A DNA stretch of 64,000 nucleotides from Bathymodiolus brooksi (lineage: Eukaryota > Mollusca > Bivalvia > Mytilida > Modiolidae): positions 30,675,804 through 30,739,803 of the forward strand of contig OY804579.1 in NCBI GenBank assembly GCA_963680875.1, written 5' to 3'. The notes under the pieces were generated by a model. The model had not been told where the DNA came from. It saw nothing but the letters and a program-made list of their open reading frames with translations, and did not search any database. Below are positions 58,956-64,000 of this stretch, piece by piece; positions within the stretch are counted from its first letter, which is position 1; the number at the start of each line of letters is the position of its first letter. The translations under genes and the position numbers were made by a program.

Positions 58956-61490
58956 TAGATGTGATAAAGTAGTGATTGTAGCAACCAACTGTCACGGCTT
59001 TGACCACAATAGATGTGATAAAGCAGTGATTGTAACTACCAACTGTAACGGCTAGGACAACCATAGATGTGATAAAGAACTGATTGTAACTACCATCTAT
59101 CACGGCTATGACATCTATAGATGTGATAAAGTACTTATTATAACTACCAACTATCACGGCTATGACAACTATAAATGTGAAAAAATAGTGATTGTAACTA
59201 CCAACTGTCACGGCTATGACAACTATTGATGTGATCAAGTAATGATTGTAAATACCAACTATCACGGGTATGACAACTATAGATGTGATAAAGTACTGAT
59301 TGTAACTACCAACTATCACGGGTATAACAACAATAGATGTGATAAAGTACTGATTGTAACTACCAACTGTCACGCTATGACAACCATAGATGTGATAAAA
59401 TAGTGATTGTAACTACCAACTGTCACGGCTATGACAACTATAGATGTGATAAAGTACTGATTGTAACTACCAACTATCACGCTATGACAACAATAGATGT
59501 GATAAAGTACTGATTGTAACTACCAACTATCACGGCTATGATAACTATAGATGTGATAAAGTACTGATTGTGAATACCAACTATCACGGCTATGACAACT
59601 ATAGATGTGATAAAGTACTGATTGTAACTACCAACTATCACGGCTATGACAACAATAGATGTGATAAAGTACTGATTGTAACTACCAACTATCACGGCTA
59701 TGACAACTATAGATGTGATAAAGTAGTGATTGTAACTACCAACTATCACGGCTATGACAACTATAGATGTGATAAAATACTGATTGTAACTACCAACTAT
59801 CACGGCTATGACAACTATAGATGTGATAAATAAGTGATTGTAACTACCAACTATCACGGCTATGACAACTAAAGATGTGATAAAGTACTGATTGTAACTA
59901 CCAACTATCACGGCTACAACTATAGATGTGATAAAGTAGTGATTGTAACTACCAACTATCACGGCTATGACAACTAAAGATGTGATAAAGTACTGATTGT
60001 AACTACCAACTGTCATGGATACAACTATTGATGTGATAAAGTACTGATTGTAACTACCAACTATCACGGCTACTACAACTATAGATGTGATAAAGTACTG
60101 ATTGTAACTACCAACTATCACGGCTATGACAACAATAGATGTGATAAAGTACTGATTGAAACTACCAACTATCACGCCTATGACAACTATAGATGTGATA
60201 AAGTAGTGATTGTATCTACCAACTGTCACGGCTATGACAATTATAAATGAGATAATTTACTGATTGTAACTACCAACTATCACGCTATGACAATTATAAA
60301 TGTGATAATGTACTGATTGTAACTACCAACTATCACGGCTATGAAAACTCTAGATGTGATAAAGTACTGATTGTAACTACCAACTATCACGGCTACGACA
60401 ACTGTAGATGGGATAAAGTACTGATTGTAACTACCAACTATCACGGCTACGACAACCATTGATGTGATAAAGTACTGATTGTAACTACCAACAATCACGG
60501 CTACGACAACTATTGATGTGATAAAGTAATGATTGTAACTACTAACTATCACGGCTACGACAACTATTGATGTGATAAAGTACTGATTGTAAATACCAAC
60601 TATCACGGCTATGACAACAATAGATGTGATAAAGTACTGGTTGTAACTACCAACTATCACGGCTATGACATCTATATATGTGATAAAGTACTTATTATAA
60701 CTACCAACTATCACGGCTATGACAACTATAAATGTGAAAAAATAGTGATTGTAACTACCAACTGTCACGGCTATGACAACTATAGATGTGATAAAGTAGT
60801 GATTGTAACTAGGAACTATCACGGCTATGACAACTATAGATGTGATAAAGTAGTGATTGTAACTACCAACTCTCACGGCTATGACAACTATAGATGTGAT
60901 AAAGTACTGATTGTAACTACCAACTATCCCGGCTATGACAACTGTAGATGTGATAAAGTAGTGATTGCAGCTACCAACTGTCACGGCTTTGACAACAATA
61001 GATGTGATAAAGCAGTGATTGTAACTACCAACTCTCACGGCTAGGACAACTATAGATGTGATAAAGAACTGATTGTAACTACCAACTATCACGGGTATGA
61101 CAACCATAGATGTGATAAAGTACTGATTGCAACTACCAACTATCACGGCTATGACAACTATAGATGTGATAAAGTACTGATTGTAACTACCAACTATCAC
61201 GGCTATGAAAACTATAGATGTGATAAAGTAGTGATTGTAACTACCAACTATCACGGCTATGACAACTATAGATGTGATAAAATACTGATTGTAACAACAA
61301 CTATCACGACTATGACAACTATAGGTGTGATAAAGTAGTGATTGTAACTACCAACTATCACGCCTACAACTATAGATGTGATAAAGTAGTGATTGTAAAT
61401 ATCAACTTTCACGGCTATGACAACTATAGATGTGATAAAGAAGTGATTGTAACTACCAAATATCACGGCTACAACTATAGATGTGATAAA

Positions 61491-63740
61491 GTAGTGATTT
61501 TAACTACCAACTATCACGGCTATGACAACTATAGATGTGATAAAGAAGTGATTGTAACTACCAACTATCACGGCTACAACTATAGATGTGATAAAGTAGT
61601 GATTTTAACTACCAACTATCACGGCTATGACAACTATAGATGTGATAAAGTACTGATTGTAACTACCAACTGTTACGGCTACAACTACTGATGTGATAAA
61701 GTACTGATTGTAGCTACCAACTATCACGGCTACTACAACTATAGATGTGATAAAGTACTGATTTTAACTACCAACTATCACGGGTATGACAACAATAGAT
61801 ATGATAAGTACTGATTGAAACTACCAACTTTCACGACTATGACAACTGTAGATGTGATAAAATACTGATTGTAACTGCCAACTATCACGGCTATGACAAT
61901 AATATATGTGATAAAGTACTGATTGTAACTACCAACTATCACGGCTATGACAACTATAGATGTGATAAAGTACTGATTGTAACTACCAACTATCACGGCT
62001 ACGACAACCATTGATGTGATAAAATACTGATTGTAACTACCAACTCTCACGGCTACGACAACTATTGATGTGATAAAGTAATGATTGTAACTACTAACTA
62101 TCACGGCTATGACAACTATAGATGTGATAAAGAAGTGATTGTAACTACCAACTATCACGGCTACAACTATAGATGTGATAAAGTAGTGATTGTAACTACC
62201 AAATATCACGGCTATGACAACTTTAGATGTGATAAAGTACTGATTGTAACTACCAACTGTTACGGCTACAACTACTGATGTGATAAAGTACTGATTGTAA
62301 CTACCAACTATCACGGCTACTACAACTATAGATGTGATAAAGTACTGATTTTAACTACCAACTATCACGGCTATGACAACAATAGATATGATAAAGTACT
62401 GATTGAAACTACCAACTTTCACGGCTATGACAACTGTAGATGTGATAAAGTAGTGATTGTAACTACCAACTGTCACGGCTATGAAAACTCTAGATGTGAT
62501 AAAGTACTGATTGTAACTACCAACTATCACGGCTATGAAAACTCTAGATGTGATAAAGTACTGATTGTAACTACCAACTATCACGGCTACGACAACTGTA
62601 GATGGGATAAAGTAGTGATTTTAACTACCAACTATCACGGCTATGACAACTATAGATGTGATAAAGAAGTGATTGTAACTACCAACTATCACGGCTACAA
62701 CTATAGATGTGATAAAGTAGTGATTTTAACTACCAACTATCACGGCTATGACAACTATAGATGTGATAAAGTACTGATTGTAACTACCAACTGTTACGGC
62801 TACAACTACTGATGTGATAAAGTACTGATTGTAGCTACCAACTATCACGGCTACTACAACTATAGATGTGATAAAGTACTGATTTTAACTACCAACTATC
62901 ACGGTTATGACAACAATAGATATGATAAGTACTGATTGAAACTACCAACTTTCACGACTATGACAACTGTAGATGTGATAAAATACTGATTGTAACTGCC
63001 AACTATCACGGCTATGACAATAATATATGTGATAAAGTACTGATTGTAACTACCAACTATCACGGCTATGACAACTATAGATGTGATAAAGTACTGATTG
63101 TAACTACCAACTATCACGGCTACGACAACCATTGATGTGATAAAATACTGATTGTAACTACCAACTCTCACGGCTACGACAACTATTGATGTGATAAAGT
63201 AATGATTGTAACTACTAACTATCACGGCTATGACAACTATAGATGTGATAAAGAAGTGATTGTAACTACCAACTATCACGGCTACAACTATAGATGTGAT
63301 AAAGTAGTGATTGTAACTACCAACTATCACTGCTATGACAACTATAGATGTGATAAAGTACTGATTGTAACTACCAACTGTTACGGCTACAACTACTGAT
63401 GTGATAAAGTACTGATTGTAACTACCAACTATCACGGCTACTACAACTATAGATGTGATAAAGTACTGATTTTAACTACCAACTATCACGGCTATGACAA
63501 CAATAGATATGATAAAGTACTGATTGAAACTACCAACTTTCACGGCTATGACAACTGTAGATGTGATAAAGTAGTGATTGTATCTACCAACTGTCACGGC
63601 TATGAAAACTCTAGATGTGATAAAGTACTGATTGTAACTACCAACTATCACGGCTATGAAAACTCTAGATGTGATAAAGTAATGATTGTAACTACCAACT
63701 ATCACGCTACGACAACTGTAGTTGGGATAAAGTACTGATT
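61491..63740. repeat. 1,121-bp tandem duplication, two copies
   Basis: The segments 61,491-62,611 and 62,612 to about 63,740 match at an offset of 1,121 bp (21 units less 13 bp). Both start with GTAGTGATTTTAACTACC. Both contain GATATGATAAGTACTG (53-bp unit), TGTTACGGCTACAACTACTG and two GAAAACTCTAG units. Near 63,705 copy 2 has lost one base (CACGCTACGAC), which changes the offset there. Confidence 0.85.
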
Positions 63741-64000
63741 GTAACTACCAACTATCACGGCTATGACAACCATTGATGTGATAAAGTAATGATTGTAACT
63801 ACTAACTATCACGGCTACGACAACTATTGATGTGATAAAGTACTGATTGTAACTACCAACTATCACGGCTATGACAACAATAGATGTGATAAAGTAGTGA
63901 TTGTAACTACCAACTATCACGGCTATGACATCTATATATGTGATAAAGTACTTATTATAACTACCAACTATCACGGCTATGACAACTATAAATGTGAAAA

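Larger units (their letters stand above)
1493..64000. repeat. Satellite array, 54-bp unit, about 1,150 head-to-tail copies
   Basis: The whole span is a tandem repeat with a 54-bp period; a unit matching the consensus lies at 2743-2796. It contains TGATAA (2747-2752), a palindromic AGTACT (2753-2758), GTGATA (2746-2751) inverted against TATCAC (2775-2780), and a single CpG (2780-2781). 62,508 bp divided by 54 is about 1,157 units. The most frequent variants are AGTACTG versus AGTAGTG, TATGAC versus TACGAC, ACTATAG versus ACTGTAG, ACAATAG or ACTATTG, and CTATCAC versus CTGTCAC. Length variants are 51 bp (GGCTACAACT, three bases lost), 53 bp (CACGCTATG), 58 bp (an extra CATG before CACGG) and 60 bp (ACATGTACC). 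No unit is inverted and no foreign sequence interrupts the array. It runs off the right edge. The left boundary is uncertain by about 2 bp, because CA is shared with the flanking gene. The long open frames on both strands follow from the period and are not annotated as genes. Confidence 0.98.

Noticed and set aside
1482..64000. Dozens of open frames of 65 to 1,008 codons on both strands as protein-coding genes
   Set aside because: They are generated by a stop-free 54-bp period, occur antisense to one another, end wherever a non-triplet indel falls, have no promoter or start context, and the commonest unit variants change amino acids on both strands.
1493..64000. CRISPR array
   Set aside because: The repeats are directly adjacent with no unique spacers; the whole unit repeats, and the flank is a eukaryotic transposon.
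1493..64000. Hammerhead-ribozyme satellite, suggested by CTGATTG in each unit
   Set aside because: The conserved CTGATGA and GAAA core elements are not present together in a unit, and 54 bp is short for a complete hammerhead with its stems.
1493..64000. Telomeric repeats, tRNA or rRNA genes, or other transposons within the array
   Set aside because: Reading through the array shows only 54-bp-type units; no TTAGGG-type runs, cloverleaf genes or non-satellite insertions were seen.

Overview
The window is animal-type eukaryotic DNA, AT-rich, with no bacterial or phage gene structure. The only recognisable gene content is the left 1.5 kb: the remains of a PIF/Harbinger DNA transposon. It contains a HARBI1-like DDE nuclease pseudogene on the + strand (340-1358) and, facing it tail to tail on the - strand, the last 54 codons of a Myb/SANT-like protein (1330-1494), the usual second gene of these elements. 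The nuclease resembles the copies common in invertebrate animals (a bivalve-like genome would fit), but I cannot name a species.

From about 1,493 to the right edge (64,000) the window is one uninterrupted tandem array. The unit is 54 bp, about 35% GC, and there are roughly 1,150 units, all head to tail. Positions 2743-2796 hold a unit matching the consensus as I read it. I see no other gene, RNA gene or inserted element inside the array. It begins abruptly inside the Myb-like gene and runs off the right edge, so its full length is unknown.

The array has a layered history. Large segments have been copied as blocks whose lengths are close to multiples of 54: about 1.94 kb (4.8-8.5 kb), 2,041 bp (20.8-24.9 kb), 3,812 bp (24.0-31.65 kb), 378 bp (31.5-32.25 kb), about 4.0-4.1 kb in three copies (35.5-47.2 kb), 3,070 bp in two copies plus a broken third (46.8-55.4 kb), 162 bp (58.6-58.95 kb) and 1,121 bp (61.5-63.7 kb). 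Several block pairs are almost identical, so amplification is very recent or the assembly has repeated reads. A marker trimer of diverged units recurs about 40 times from 5.45 kb to the right edge.

Because 54 is a multiple of three and the founder unit lacks stops in one frame per strand, very long open frames appear on both strands (up to 1,008 codons on the - strand, 1482-4508). I read these as by-products of the repeat period, not genes. No enzymatic or defence system was found. The main items of interest are the sharp satellite/transposon junction, the nested block duplications, and the conserved inverted motif, GATA-type motif and single CpG carried by almost every unit.
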